A model generated the notes under the pieces. It made no database searches. It was not told the DNA's origin and saw only the letters and a program-made list of their open reading frames with translations. Both the position numbers and the translations under genes were made by a program. This document shows, in pieces, positions 47,289 to 54,641 of a stretch of 64,000 bases of DNA (within the stretch, counting starts at the first letter, position 1; each line of letters opens with the position of its first letter). Source of the DNA: Pseudomonas sp. P818 (lineage in GTDB: Bacteria > Pseudomonadota > Gammaproteobacteria > Pseudomonadales > Pseudomonadaceae); assembly GCF_000418555.1 (NCBI RefSeq), contig NZ_ATKM01000011.1, positions 533,600 through 597,599 on the forward strand, written 5' to 3'.

Positions 47289-48080
47289 ATGGACAAATTC
47301 GTGGAGCTGACCACCGTCAGCAAGCACTTCGATACCAAGAAAGGCCGCTTCCAGGCCCTGGCAGACGTCAACCTGAGCATCGCCCGCGGCGAGTTCGTGG
47401 CGCTGATCGGCCATTCCGGCTGCGGCAAATCCACCGTGCTCAACCTGATCGCCGGCCTGCTCGAGGCCAACGAAGGCGGCCTGATCTGCAACGGCCGCGA
47501 GATCGACGGGCCCGGACCGGAGCGCGCCGTGGTGTTCCAGAACCACAGCCTGCTGCCCTGGATGAACTGCTTCGGCAACGTCCACCTGGCCGTGGAGAGG
47601 GTCTTCGGCGCGCGCGAAAGCAAGGCCCAACTCAAGGCCCGCACCGAGCAGGCGCTGAACATGGTCGGCCTCAGCCATGCCATGCACAAGCACCCCAACG
47701 AGATCTCTGGCGGCATGAAGCAGCGCGTCGGCATCGCCCGCGCCCTGGCCATGGAGCCCAAGGTGCTGCTGATGGACGAGCCGTTCGGCGCCCTCGATGC
47801 CCTGACCCGCGCGCACTTGCAGGACGAGCTGCTGCGCATCGTCGGGCAGACCCAGAGCACCGTGGTGATGGTCACCCATGACGTTGACGAAGCCGTGCTG
47901 CTGTCCGATCGCATCGTCATGATGACCAACGGCCCGGCGGCCACCGTCGGCGAAATTCTCGCCGTCGAGCTGCCGCGCCCGCGCGACCGCCTGGCGCTGG
48001 CCAACGACCCGCAGTACCACGCCTACCGCACCGCCGTGCTGGAGTTCCTCTACCAGCGTCAGCAGCGCCCGGCCGCCTGA
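47289..48080 (+). CDS. Nitrate ABC transporter ATP-binding protein
   Basis: ATPase of 263 residues. Walker A is GHSGCGKST, the Q-loop VVFQNHSLLPWMNC, the signature ISGGMKQRVGIARALAM and Walker B LLMDEPFGALDA. It corresponds to NrtD/NasD, without the extra NrtC regulatory domain. The ATG at 47289 follows GGGAGAAC. No nitrate or nitrite reductase gene and no nasST pair lies in the window. Confidence 0.93.
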   Translation: MDKFVELTTVSKHFDTKKGRFQALADVNLSIARGEFVALIGHSGCGKSTVLNLIAGLLEANEGGLICNGREIDGPGPERAVVFQNHSLLPWMNCFGNVHLAVERVFGARESKAQLKARTEQALNMVGLSHAMHKHPNEISGGMKQRVGIARALAMEPKVLLMDEPFGALDALTRAHLQDELLRIVGQTQSTVVMVTHDVDEAVLLSDRIVMMTNGPAATVGEILAVELPRPRDRLALANDPQYHAYRTAVLEFLYQRQQRPAA

Positions 48081-48177
48081 GTTTACGACAACCGCTCTGG
48101 CGCGGGCGCTGGGGCGGGGAACCTCTGGGGTATTTCACGGACGAAGCTGTGCCTTAAACCGACGAGCAGAGAACACC

Positions 48178-48883
48178 GTGCTAGACCTCACCACCTGGAA
48201 CCTGTCGATTCCCACTGAGCCCACCCCCACCACCATCACCACCGAACGTCTGAACAACGGCTACCAGAGCCGCTATTTTCGCCGCAACGGCGATGGCAGC
48301 GTGACGTTCTGGGTCCCCGTGACCGGCTCGACCACCGAAGACGCCCGCTACCCCCGCAGCGAACTGCGCGAAACCCAGCGCGATGGCAGCCTGAGCAACT
48401 GGCAGCACGCCAGCAGCGACAGCTACCTCAGCGCCGTGCTGCAGGTGGATCAGGTGATCCGCCCCTACACGCCCCAGCCGTAACAAGGTGGTGATAGGTC
48501 AGATTCACAGCACCGACGTGCCGGGCAGCCAGAACGATCCGCTGGTCAAGGTGCAGTACCACTATCGCCGCGGCGTCGGGCGAGTGGAACTGTTATTGCG
48601 CCCCCGTCCCGGAGATAGCGAAGTGCAGAACATACTGCTGGCCGACAACGTGCAACTCGGCGAACGCTTCGGTTACGACCTGCGCGTCACGCCCAGCGGC
48701 CGCCTCGGTGTCAGCGTGGCCAGCAGCGACGGTGACGAGGGTGCCGTCTATCGCCAGCTCAGCAGCCGCTGGAACACGCAGTACCTTTACTTCAAGGCCG
48801 GCGCCTACATTCAGGACAACTACGGCCCGGACAAAGAAGGCGGCCGGGTCACCTTCTATCACCTCAACAGCACGCACCGCTAA
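48178..48883 (+). pseudogene. Broken polysaccharide lyase family 7 (alginate lyase)
   Basis: Two consecutive ORFs in different frames make up one PL7 lyase. The first (GTG at 48178 to stop 48483) holds the N-terminal strand LDLTTWNLSIP and the RxELR active-site motif (YPRSELRETQ). The second (from about 48475 in the other frame to 48883) holds VVIGQIH with the catalytic QIH, and LYFKAGAYIQDN. An out-of-frame segment of about 16 bases near 48458-48473 separates them. All three PL7 motifs survive, so the damage looks recent or is a sequence error. No signal peptide. Confidence 0.85.
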
Positions 48884-48931
48884 GGCACGCGGCGACATAC
48901 AATCGCCGCTTTTCTCGACGAAGGCTCGACC

Positions 48932-49375
48932 ATGGCCCGCCTGACCCTGGAATTTCCCGAAGACCAGTACTGCTACAGCACCCAGCTCACCGTGCGGGTC
49001 ACCGACATCAATGGCGCCAACCACCTGGGCAACGACTCGATGATTTCGATGATCTCCGAAGCCAGGGCGCGCTTTCTCTACGAGTTCGGCATTCGCGAGA
49101 CCGACGAGGACGGCACCGGCATCATCGTCACCGATCTGGCCACCACCTACCGAGCCGAAGCCCATGCCCGCGACCAGTTGCTGTTCGAGGTCGGGGTGAT
49201 GGACTTCAATCGCTATGGCGGCGATATCACCTTCCGCATCACCCGCCCGGCCGACGGCACACTGGTGGCCATGGCCAAGTCCGGCTTCGTGTTCTTCGAT
49301 TACCGCCAGTCGAAGGTGGTGCCGATGCCGGACGCCTTCAGTGCCAAGTTCCCCAAGGTCAATCGGCTCGACTGA
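48932..49375 (+). CDS. Acyl-CoA thioesterase (hotdog fold)
   Basis: Protein of 147 residues with the 4HBT hotdog fold. VRVTDINGANHLGNDSMISM is the active-site helix region, with Asp and His in the family's D-x-n-x-H-x-N-N form. EARARFLYEFGI forms the hotdog helix. It probably hydrolyses a small or medium acyl-CoA; the substrate is unknown. It is the last clear host gene before the prophage. Confidence 0.88.
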   Translation: MARLTLEFPEDQYCYSTQLTVRVTDINGANHLGNDSMISMISEARARFLYEFGIRETDEDGTGIIVTDLATTYRAEAHARDQLLFEVGVMDFNRYGGDITFRITRPADGTLVAMAKSGFVFFDYRQSKVVPMPDAFSAKFPKVNRLD

Positions 49376-49482
49376 GCGGGGTTTCTCATGCGCCAGGCGC
49401 ACGCTGACGAAGCAGGCCCTGGCAGGAACTTGCACAGTTATTGCTGCAAGCACCGTGACACATCGCCAATCGTCTGCTACGC

Positions 49483-49573
49483 CTAGAAGGCCGTTGAAAA
49501 ACGTAGGCGAGGCAGCCAGTGCAAGGCAAAAACAGGCGAAAAAGCGGAGTTTACGAGTTGTAAATGAGCATTT
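49483..49573. repeat. Probable truncated intergenic repeat (MITE-like)
   Basis: The block begins AGGCCGTTGAAAAACG and continues with AAAACAGGCGAAAA and a TTTAC/GTAAA mini-hairpin. I recall closely similar palindromic repeats in intergenic regions of pseudomonads, whose second half repeats the first inverted. Here the sequence stops after GAGCATTTT and no inverted half is in the window. Identification rests on recollection. Confidence 0.4.
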
Positions 49574-49621
49574 TGATCGGACTCGCGCACGATGTGCAGG
49601 CTTGAGAAAAATAACACAGGG

Positions 49622-49673
49622 AAAGCGCGATAAAGGCGGGATATAAAGGAACGAAGGGGAAAATAGCGGGATG
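49622..49673. repeat. Three iterons, candidate transposase-binding sites
   Basis: AAAGCGCGATA (49622-49632) is directly followed by AAGGCGGGATA (49633-49643), and ATAGCGGGATG lies at 49663-49673. They share AAGGCGGGATA-like sequence at 11-bp length. Mu-type phages carry tandem transposase sites near each end, so this place and form fit. Function is inferred. Confidence 0.45.
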
Positions 49674-49718
49674 GGGTTTGTAACAGTGTTGCCGTAGGTG
49701 AAACGGCGGCGACCTGGG

Positions 49719-50087
49719 TTACAGGCCGTCGCCGAAGTCGATTTTGTGCTGGTCGCGGTCGAACTTCCTGTCCTGCGTTCTCTTGAGCAGCTTGTAGATC
49801 GCATTCTCTGTCATGTCGTACTCAACGGCCAGCGCGTGGTGGTTGCGGCCGTTGAATTTGCCCAGGATCTCCAGATCCCGCTGAGTGATACGCCAGCGGA
49901 AGTCCTTCGGGAACGTGACGCAGCTTCCCGCCCAGGTATTGGACAGATGCTCGACCACCGCCGCGCCGGCCTGCTCGGCGATCTTCGCGTCGACACCGTG
50001 CTCCGAAACCACAGCCGCAACGTGGTCGGCGATATCGCTGAGTAGTTCGTGGCGCTTCTCCGCCATCGCTGTGGGCTTGGTGCTCAT
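49719..50087 (-). CDS. Mor-family transcription activator
   Basis: Protein of 122 residues with the Mor/C fold. HHALAVEYDMTENAIYKLLKR is the C-terminal HTH and LLSDIADHVAAVVSEHG the N-terminal dimerisation part. In Mu, Mor turns on the middle promoter after early transcription. It is the last gene of the leftward early operon. Its ATG overlaps the previous stop (ATGA at 50084-50087). Confidence 0.9.
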   Translation of the reverse strand: MSTKPTAMAEKRHELLSDIADHVAAVVSEHGVDAKIAEQAGAAVVEHLSNTWAGSCVTFPKDFRWRITQRDLEILGKFNGRNHHALAVEYDMTENAIYKLLKRTQDRKFDRDQHKIDFGDGL

Positions 50088-50632
50088 GCGTTCCCCCTTG
50101 CCGCCTGAATGCGGCGATCGGCTTCCTCTTCATCTATTAGGCCCAGGCGGCGATCGGCTTCGATGCGGCCGAGGGCGTCCTGCAGGATCTGTTGAGTGGT
50201 GGCAGCCGCGCGGGCCGGCTTGGCCGGCGCGGTTGCTTGAACCTGTACGGGATCGCTGGCGATGCCGTAGACCACCGCACGCAGGTAGTTGTGGTTCTCC
50301 AGCGGCAACGTCAGGCGATCACGGGCGATCAGCATCTGCTCGATGCCGGCCGTCCAGATCCTGGGCGGCGCTGGCTTGGAATCGTTGGTGCGGGCGTCCT
50401 TTTGCACCGTGCCGGCGTTGACCAGGTCGAGCAGCTCCTCCAGCAGCTTGATAGCGCGGGTCATGCGCAGGCCGCGTTTGGCCGGGCTGAACAGGCGCAG
50501 GTAGTTGAGCACTGCCCGGCCCAGCTTCGGATCGAGGCCGGCGAGCATTGCCGCCAGCTTCTTGCCGTCCGCGTCTGCGAAGCCGGCCTCGATCGGAAAC
50601 TGCTCGCCGCAGCATGGGCATTGCAGCTGCAT
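50084..50632 (-). CDS. Phage protein with N-terminal zinc ribbon, 182 residues
   Basis: Starts MQLQCPCCGEQFPIEAGFAD; the CPCC pair suggests half of a zinc site. The middle is helical (KLGRAVLNYLRLFSPAKRGL) and the end is a charged helix (IDEEEADRRIQAARGNA). Its place between GemA and Mor matches an unnamed gene in B3-like phages. The longer upstream frame is shadow. Function unknown. Confidence 0.8.
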   Translation of the reverse strand: MQLQCPCCGEQFPIEAGFADADGKKLAAMLAGLDPKLGRAVLNYLRLFSPAKRGLRMTRAIKLLEELLDLVNAGTVQKDARTNDSKPAPPRIWTAGIEQMLIARDRLTLPLENHNYLRAVVYGIASDPVQVQATAPAKPARAAATTQQILQDALGRIEADRRLGLIDEEEADRRIQAARGNA

Positions 50633-51198
50633 CAGTCGCCCTCCTGCGCGTTGACCGCCGCATTCAGGGCATCCACCAGGGCCTTGAGGATTGGACGCTG
50701 CCTGCGCCACCCCTCGGGCAGTTCTTCCAAACCCTCCAGGCGTTCTGGAGTGTCCACCCCGAGGCGCTTGCAGAGGGCTTCCACCTGGTTGAGCAGCTGG
50801 CGCTTCTCCTGCTCGACGTGCAGTGCAGCGATCAGGGCGTCGAGCTGCTCGGCCTTTTTCAGCCAGGCCACCCGCTGAACCTTGAACATCTGCAACGCCA
50901 TGGCGTCGGCATAGGCCCACGGCAGCCCCATGTCAGCGAGCTGGGCCTCGATCTTGTCGATGCGCGGCCCGAGCTGCTTGGCGTTGTGTGGCTTGCCCGC
51001 TGCCTTGCTGCTGGGCTTCGGTTTAAAGCCCAGGCGCTCCAGCTCGACCATCAACCGCCCGGCCTGGCGCGAGTTGAGGTCTTTCGAGGACTCGACGCCA
51101 GCAACGCGGCGCAGCAGCGCGCGATAGCTGTCGTCATCCATGCCCAGTTGGCCCTTGGCGATGTGGATCTTACTGAGTACGCCTTTCGAGATAGACAT
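50632..51198 (-). CDS. GemA / Mu gp16-like regulatory protein
   Basis: Protein of 188 residues starting MSISKGVLSKIHIAKGQLGM and followed by DDDSYRALLRRVAGVESSKDL, the gp16/GemA signature. GemA of Mu affects host gene expression and DNA topology. The start ATG at 51198 overlaps the previous stop as TGATG, and its end overlaps the next start by one base. Confidence 0.9.
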   Translation of the reverse strand: MSISKGVLSKIHIAKGQLGMDDDSYRALLRRVAGVESSKDLNSRQAGRLMVELERLGFKPKPSSKAAGKPHNAKQLGPRIDKIEAQLADMGLPWAYADAMALQMFKVQRVAWLKKAEQLDALIAALHVEQEKRQLLNQVEALCKRLGVDTPERLEGLEELPEGWRRQRPILKALVDALNAAVNAQEGD

Positions 51199-51419
51199 CA
51201 CGCCTCCCGGCCAACGATCAGCCAGCGGCTCATGCCCGGCTTATCGCCGGGCTTGAGGTCGATGCGCTCGACGTGGTCGAGCTGTTCGCCGAACAGCTTC
51301 ACGCCCAGGTGGCGCACGGCCTCGTCCTCGGAGTGGCTGCAGCTGGCGCGCTGGCTGCGCACGGTGTTGGTCTGGTAGGCACCCATGTAGTACTTCACGG
51401 TGCATTCGAGGGTTGGCAT
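51198..51419 (-). CDS. Small phage protein, 73 residues
   Basis: Starts MPTLECTVKYYMGAYQTNTV and ends with WLIVGREA. Probably an alpha-beta protein. It lies in the overlapping early operon. The ATG at 51419 is chosen because GAGGAGTGAC precedes it and the longer frame overlaps the neighbouring gene. No family recognised. Confidence 0.72.
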   Translation of the reverse strand: MPTLECTVKYYMGAYQTNTVRSQRASCSHSEDEAVRHLGVKLFGEQLDHVERIDLKPGDKPGMSRWLIVGREA

Positions 51420-51420
51420 G

Positions 51421-51612
51421 TCACTCCTCCTCTGCGGCTTCGAGCAGCTCGCTATGAACATCGAGCAGCTTGTCTGCAGCTTCTTCCAGGATGTTCAGGT
51501 GGTACTGGTCGACCTCATCCCAGGCCGCCGCCATTTCCAGCAGCTTCGCCCGCATCGCCTTGAGGCTGCGCCGCTGCCCGGCTGCAATCTGCTTTTTCGT
51601 CGGGGTAGCCAT
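51421..51612 (-). CDS. Small phage protein, 63 residues
   Basis: MATPTKKQIAAGQRRSLKAM begins a basic helix, followed by an acidic coiled stretch ending in EAAEEE. It lies between DUF3164 and the previous gene with one-base gaps. It may be a small nucleic-acid or protein-binding helix. Function unknown. Confidence 0.72.
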   Translation of the reverse strand: MATPTKKQIAAGQRRSLKAMRAKLLEMAAAWDEVDQYHLNILEEAADKLLDVHSELLEAAEEE

Positions 51613-51613
51613 C

Positions 51614-52234
51614 TCACACCGCCGCGATGTTCAGGTTGATCGGGTCGTAACGGTCGGTGTTGCCGACGCGCTGGTAGACGCGGATGTATACGGCGGTGCC
51701 GTTGACCTGGATGGAGTCCTTCAGGGCCTCCATCGCGCGCTGCCAGTCCGGGTCTTCGATCTCGACGCGCAGCAGGCTGAGCACGTCGCCGGTCTTGATC
51801 TGGCCCTGGCGGTTGGCGCGGAACGCGCGGTCGACCAGGATGCGCAGGTGCTGGTCGGCGCCTTCGCTCCATTTGCGGATGCACTGGTCGATCAGCTCCT
51901 TGGCCGCGAGGATCTCCTCGGTGAAGGTGATGCGCTCGGCCATGGCGCGCTCGATCTTGTAGCGGCCGTCGTAGGTGACGATCGAGACGTTGCCCTTCTT
52001 GCCGCCGAGCTTGACCTGGTACTTCTCGGCCGAGATGGCGATCAGGTCAGCGATATCGCCCAGGGCCTTAGCCTTGAACGCGCCCAGCGCCTCGCTGATG
52101 GCCACGGCCTGCTTGGCCAGATCGCCGGCGACCTGGTCGCGCAACTTGTCGTGTTCGCGCACCTGGTGCTCCGGCACCAGGTGGCCGGCGGCGTTCTTGA
52201 CGAAGCCGGCGGGGATGTCGATTTGCTCAGCCAT
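51614..52234 (-). CDS. DUF3164 family phage protein
   Basis: Protein of 206 residues that begins MAEQIDIPAGFVKNAAGHLV and has the family's VREHDKLRDQVAGDL and YDGRYKIERAMAER segments. DUF3164 is a constant gene of Mu-like early operons; Mu homologues are unstudied. The position just before GemA is usual. It starts within the end of the previous gene (8-base overlap). Confidence 0.9.
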   Translation of the reverse strand: MAEQIDIPAGFVKNAAGHLVPEHQVREHDKLRDQVAGDLAKQAVAISEALGAFKAKALGDIADLIAISAEKYQVKLGGKKGNVSIVTYDGRYKIERAMAERITFTEEILAAKELIDQCIRKWSEGADQHLRILVDRAFRANRQGQIKTGDVLSLLRVEIEDPDWQRAMEALKDSIQVNGTAVYIRVYQRVGNTDRYDPINLNIAAV

Positions 52235-52409
52235 GGGTCTCTTCCTCGGCTTGTTGGGTGGCGTGGTCGAGTTCGGCCAGTACTTGGCCGCGGAACTCGC
52301 TGATCTCGGTACTCAGCCTGTGGCCGCCGATGCTCGGGTATGCCGAGGCGTAGCCGGCGCTGCGTTTGAGCAGCTCCAGGGCTTCGCGCAGGCGTGCTTC
52401 GAGGTTCAT
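52227..52409 (-). CDS. Small phage protein, 60 residues
   Basis: MNLEARLREALELLKRSAGY starts a helical N-terminus, and an acidic tail (ATQQAEEETHG) follows. Its ATG overlaps the previous stop as TGATG at 52409, and its end overlaps DUF3164. No family recognised; the packed overlaps support it. Confidence 0.7.
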   Translation of the reverse strand: MNLEARLREALELLKRSAGYASAYPSIGGHRLSTEISEFRGQVLAELDHATQQAEEETHG

Positions 52410-52663
52410 CAATGCACCCTCCCGTCAGCGGGCTTGAGGTTGGCGCGGTAGGCCTGGGTGAACTGCTCGACCTGGCGCATGACCAGCGCTTTATCGCCGG
52501 CCATGTGGGCCTCGCACATCACAGCGATCTGAGCGCAGAGCAGATTGCTGGCCTGGGTGAGGTGGTGCAGCGCGAGCGACAGCTGGTTGTAGCGATCATC
52601 CATGCGCTGCATGGACTCCCGCATCTCTGTCAGCTCCTGCTGCAGTTGTTCGGCCTGGCTCAT
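52409..52663 (-). CDS. Phage coiled-coil protein, 84 residues
   Basis: Residues 1-35 (MSQAEQLQQELTEMRESMQR and on) are a strong coiled coil. A helical part with two cysteines follows (NLLCAQIAVMCEAH). The start at 52663 overlaps the stop of the upstream gene (ATGA). Function unknown; the composition suits a scaffold or interaction role. Confidence 0.72.
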   Translation of the reverse strand: MSQAEQLQQELTEMRESMQRMDDRYNQLSLALHHLTQASNLLCAQIAVMCEAHMAGDKALVMRQVEQFTQAYRANLKPADGRVH

Positions 52664-53010
52664 GACTGCAGCCCCTTTGCCGGCGTCAGCCAGCAGACTT
52701 GGCAGCCGCCGAGGCGGACGCAGTTGATGGTGTGGACGCCTTTGGTGCTCCAGCTCGGGCTGCGCCATTCGTGCTTGAACGATGCGGCGAGCTGATCGGA
52801 GTCCTCGGCTTTGATGAAGATCTTGGCGTCGAGCGGCGATGCGGCCTCGATGCGCACGCCAGCCGCGCGCAGGCGGCGGGTTATGTCGTTGAGGGCGCGG
52901 AGCTTGTCGGCCAGTTCCGGGGTCAGCACGGTGCATATCGGTAGCGCGTGCTGGATGGAGATCTCGGCGGCGATCTTGGCGCTGAGTGGGATTACGTTCG
53001 GAGCGCGCAT
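52660..53010 (-). CDS. Phage protein, 116 residues
   Basis: Starts MRAPNVIPLSAKIAAEISIQ and has a basic ALNDITRRLRAAGVRIEA segment, then GVHTINCVRLGGCQVCW with a CxxxxxxCxxC pattern that may bind a metal. GGAGGA lies six bases before the ATG at 53010, which decides the start. Resembles unnamed early genes of B3-like phages. Confidence 0.75.
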   Translation of the reverse strand: MRAPNVIPLSAKIAAEISIQHALPICTVLTPELADKLRALNDITRRLRAAGVRIEAASPLDAKIFIKAEDSDQLAASFKHEWRSPSWSTKGVHTINCVRLGGCQVCWLTPAKGLQS

Positions 53011-53012
53011 GG

Positions 53013-53438
53013 TCATTCCTCCTCGTCGCTGGCCGGGGCGGTGCGTTCGATGGACAGCGGGAACTTCTCGAACTGCTGCTCGGCAATCGCCAAGGCGAAG
53101 CGCCAGCCTTTTAGCATCGCGCCCTGCAGGACGATGGGATTGGCATCAGCCTCGCCGAGGCGGATCTCAGTGCCCTCTACCGCCTGCTGCAACTTGCTGA
53201 GGTTGCCAATGCGGTGCTGGTGCCACTCGATCAGCGGCTTAGCCAGGTCGAGCTGCGCTTCCTGGGCCCCAGCGGTATGGGCTTCGTCCTCGAAGGCGAT
53301 CAGCAGCTCCAGTAGCACTTGCTTCTCCAGATCGGCCTGCTGCAGCAGGTTGCCCTGGTCGAACGGCCCGCCGACCAGGCTCCAGGCCGAGGCGTACACC
53401 TGAGCCTGCTCCATGATTTGTTCGATGGTGATGGCCAT
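53013..53438 (-). CDS. Phage protein, 141 residues
   Basis: Largely helical protein starting MAITIEQIMEQAQVYASAWS. It lies directly after the B ATPase gene and ends with an acidic tail (ASDEEE). No motif or family recognised. In D3112- and B3-like phages a short ORF of this size follows B. Confidence 0.75.
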   Translation of the reverse strand: MAITIEQIMEQAQVYASAWSLVGGPFDQGNLLQQADLEKQVLLELLIAFEDEAHTAGAQEAQLDLAKPLIEWHQHRIGNLSKLQQAVEGTEIRLGEADANPIVLQGAMLKGWRFALAIAEQQFEKFPLSIERTAPASDEEE

Positions 53439-53441
53439 GGC

Positions 53442-54641
53442 TCACACCTCCGCGATGATGTCCGCCGACAGGCGGGTGGCGCCGACCAGGGCGGCCTGGT
53501 TGAAGGCAGCGGCCAGCATGTTGTGCACGGCCAGCGGGTACAGCACCGAGCCGTTCTCCTTGGAGCCGGTGCCGGTGAGCTTGCTGCGCAGGGCTTCGAT
53601 GGCTGGTTCGTCCATCACCTCTTCCAAGGGCTTGTTGACCAGCTTGAAGCGGTGCTTGAGGTAGTCGCCCAGGTGCTGGTCGAGCGGGTTGAGCTTCACC
53701 ACCTCGCAGCGCTGCACCACCTCGCGCACGTCGGCGCGCTTCTCGCTGAGCTTGTTGGCCAGCTCGCTCTGGCCGATCAGCACGATGCTGAGCAGCTTCT
53801 CGAAGCCGTCCTCCAGCTCGAAGAAGCGCTTGAGGTGCTTGAGCGTCGGCACCGGGATGGCGTGCGCCTCCTCGATCACCAGGACGTGGCGGTTGCCCAT
53901 GCGGTGCGACTCGCGTAGTACGTTGTGCACGGCGCGGTACCGGGCATCCAGGCCGCGCGGCATCTTGCTGCCGGGGCTTACGGTGGCCAGGATCGCCTCG
54001 CAGATGTGCATGGCCTTGAGGGTCTTGCCCTTGAAGTCGTCGTCTTCCATGCCGATGACGTAGGGCTCGATGACGATCACCGGCTTGTCTTCAGTGCGCA
54101 GGCGTTCGTGCAGATCCTTGCGGATGGTGGACTTGCCCGAGCCGGACTCGCCCAGGATCGCCAGGAATACGCCGTAGCGCGTGACCTGGTAGAGGCTTTC
54201 GCGCACGTAGCGGATATCCGGCGAGACGAACAGATCAGCGCTGGTGCGCGGGTCTGCGAACGGGTCGCCGAACATGCCGAAGTGCTGGCGTGCCTGCTGT
54301 GTCAGTTTGGTTGCGCGTAGTAGCATTGTGTCGGGCTCCTCGATTGGCTTCTTGGGATTGCGGTGCTCAGGCCGTTGGGCGTTGCAGCGCCCAGCGGCCA
54401 CCTTGGTGTTCTGCTCCTGGTTCTCCTCCTCTTCGAAAATGCCCACCAGCTGCATGCCGGTGACGTTGAAACTCTCCAGCCAGGCGACGATGCGCGCCTT
54501 CAAGTCCTCCTGCGGGATGGTCTTGGGCCACATGCTGTGGTTGATCAGCTGGGAAATGGTCGGGCGGCTCAGGCCCAACTCGCGAGCCAGGTCGGCCTGG
54601 CCCAGGTTGTGGTAGCGCAGCAGTGCTTTGAGCTTGAGCAT
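53442..54641 (-). CDS. Transposition ATPase B (MuB-like, AAA+)
   Basis: Protein of 399 residues that should bind target DNA and deliver it to transposase A. An N-terminal HTH (QADLARELGLSRPTISQLIN) is followed by a linker and the AAA+ core with Walker A GESGSGKS (about 164-171) and Walker B VLVIEEAH. VVQRCEVVKLNPL lies at the sensor region. The ATG at 54641 overlaps the stop of A as TGATG. It is longer than MuB (312), the B3-type form. Confidence 0.93.
   Translation of the reverse strand: MLKLKALLRYHNLGQADLARELGLSRPTISQLINHSMWPKTIPQEDLKARIVAWLESFNVTGMQLVGIFEEEENQEQNTKVAAGRCNAQRPEHRNPKKPIEEPDTMLLRATKLTQQARQHFGMFGDPFADPRTSADLFVSPDIRYVRESLYQVTRYGVFLAILGESGSGKSTIRKDLHERLRTEDKPVIVIEPYVIGMEDDDFKGKTLKAMHICEAILATVSPGSKMPRGLDARYRAVHNVLRESHRMGNRHVLVIEEAHAIPVPTLKHLKRFFELEDGFEKLLSIVLIGQSELANKLSEKRADVREVVQRCEVVKLNPLDQHLGDYLKHRFKLVNKPLEEVMDEPAIEALRSKLTGTGSKENGSVLYPLAVHNMLAAAFNQAALVGATRLSADIIAEV

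Larger units (their letters stand above)
49376..49718. other. Junction of host and prophage, no gene
   Basis: No coding signal was found. The segment holds a repeat-like block (49483-49573), a run of three 11-bp iterons (49622-49673) and the end of the prophage early operon. The phage end probably lies between 49574 and 49620. It cannot be fixed because the right end is outside the window. Confidence 0.5.

Noticed and set aside
51495..51884. Alternate-frame ORFs within DUF3164 and neighbouring phage genes
   Set aside because: They overlap recognised genes and have the arginine- and proline-rich composition of out-of-frame translation.
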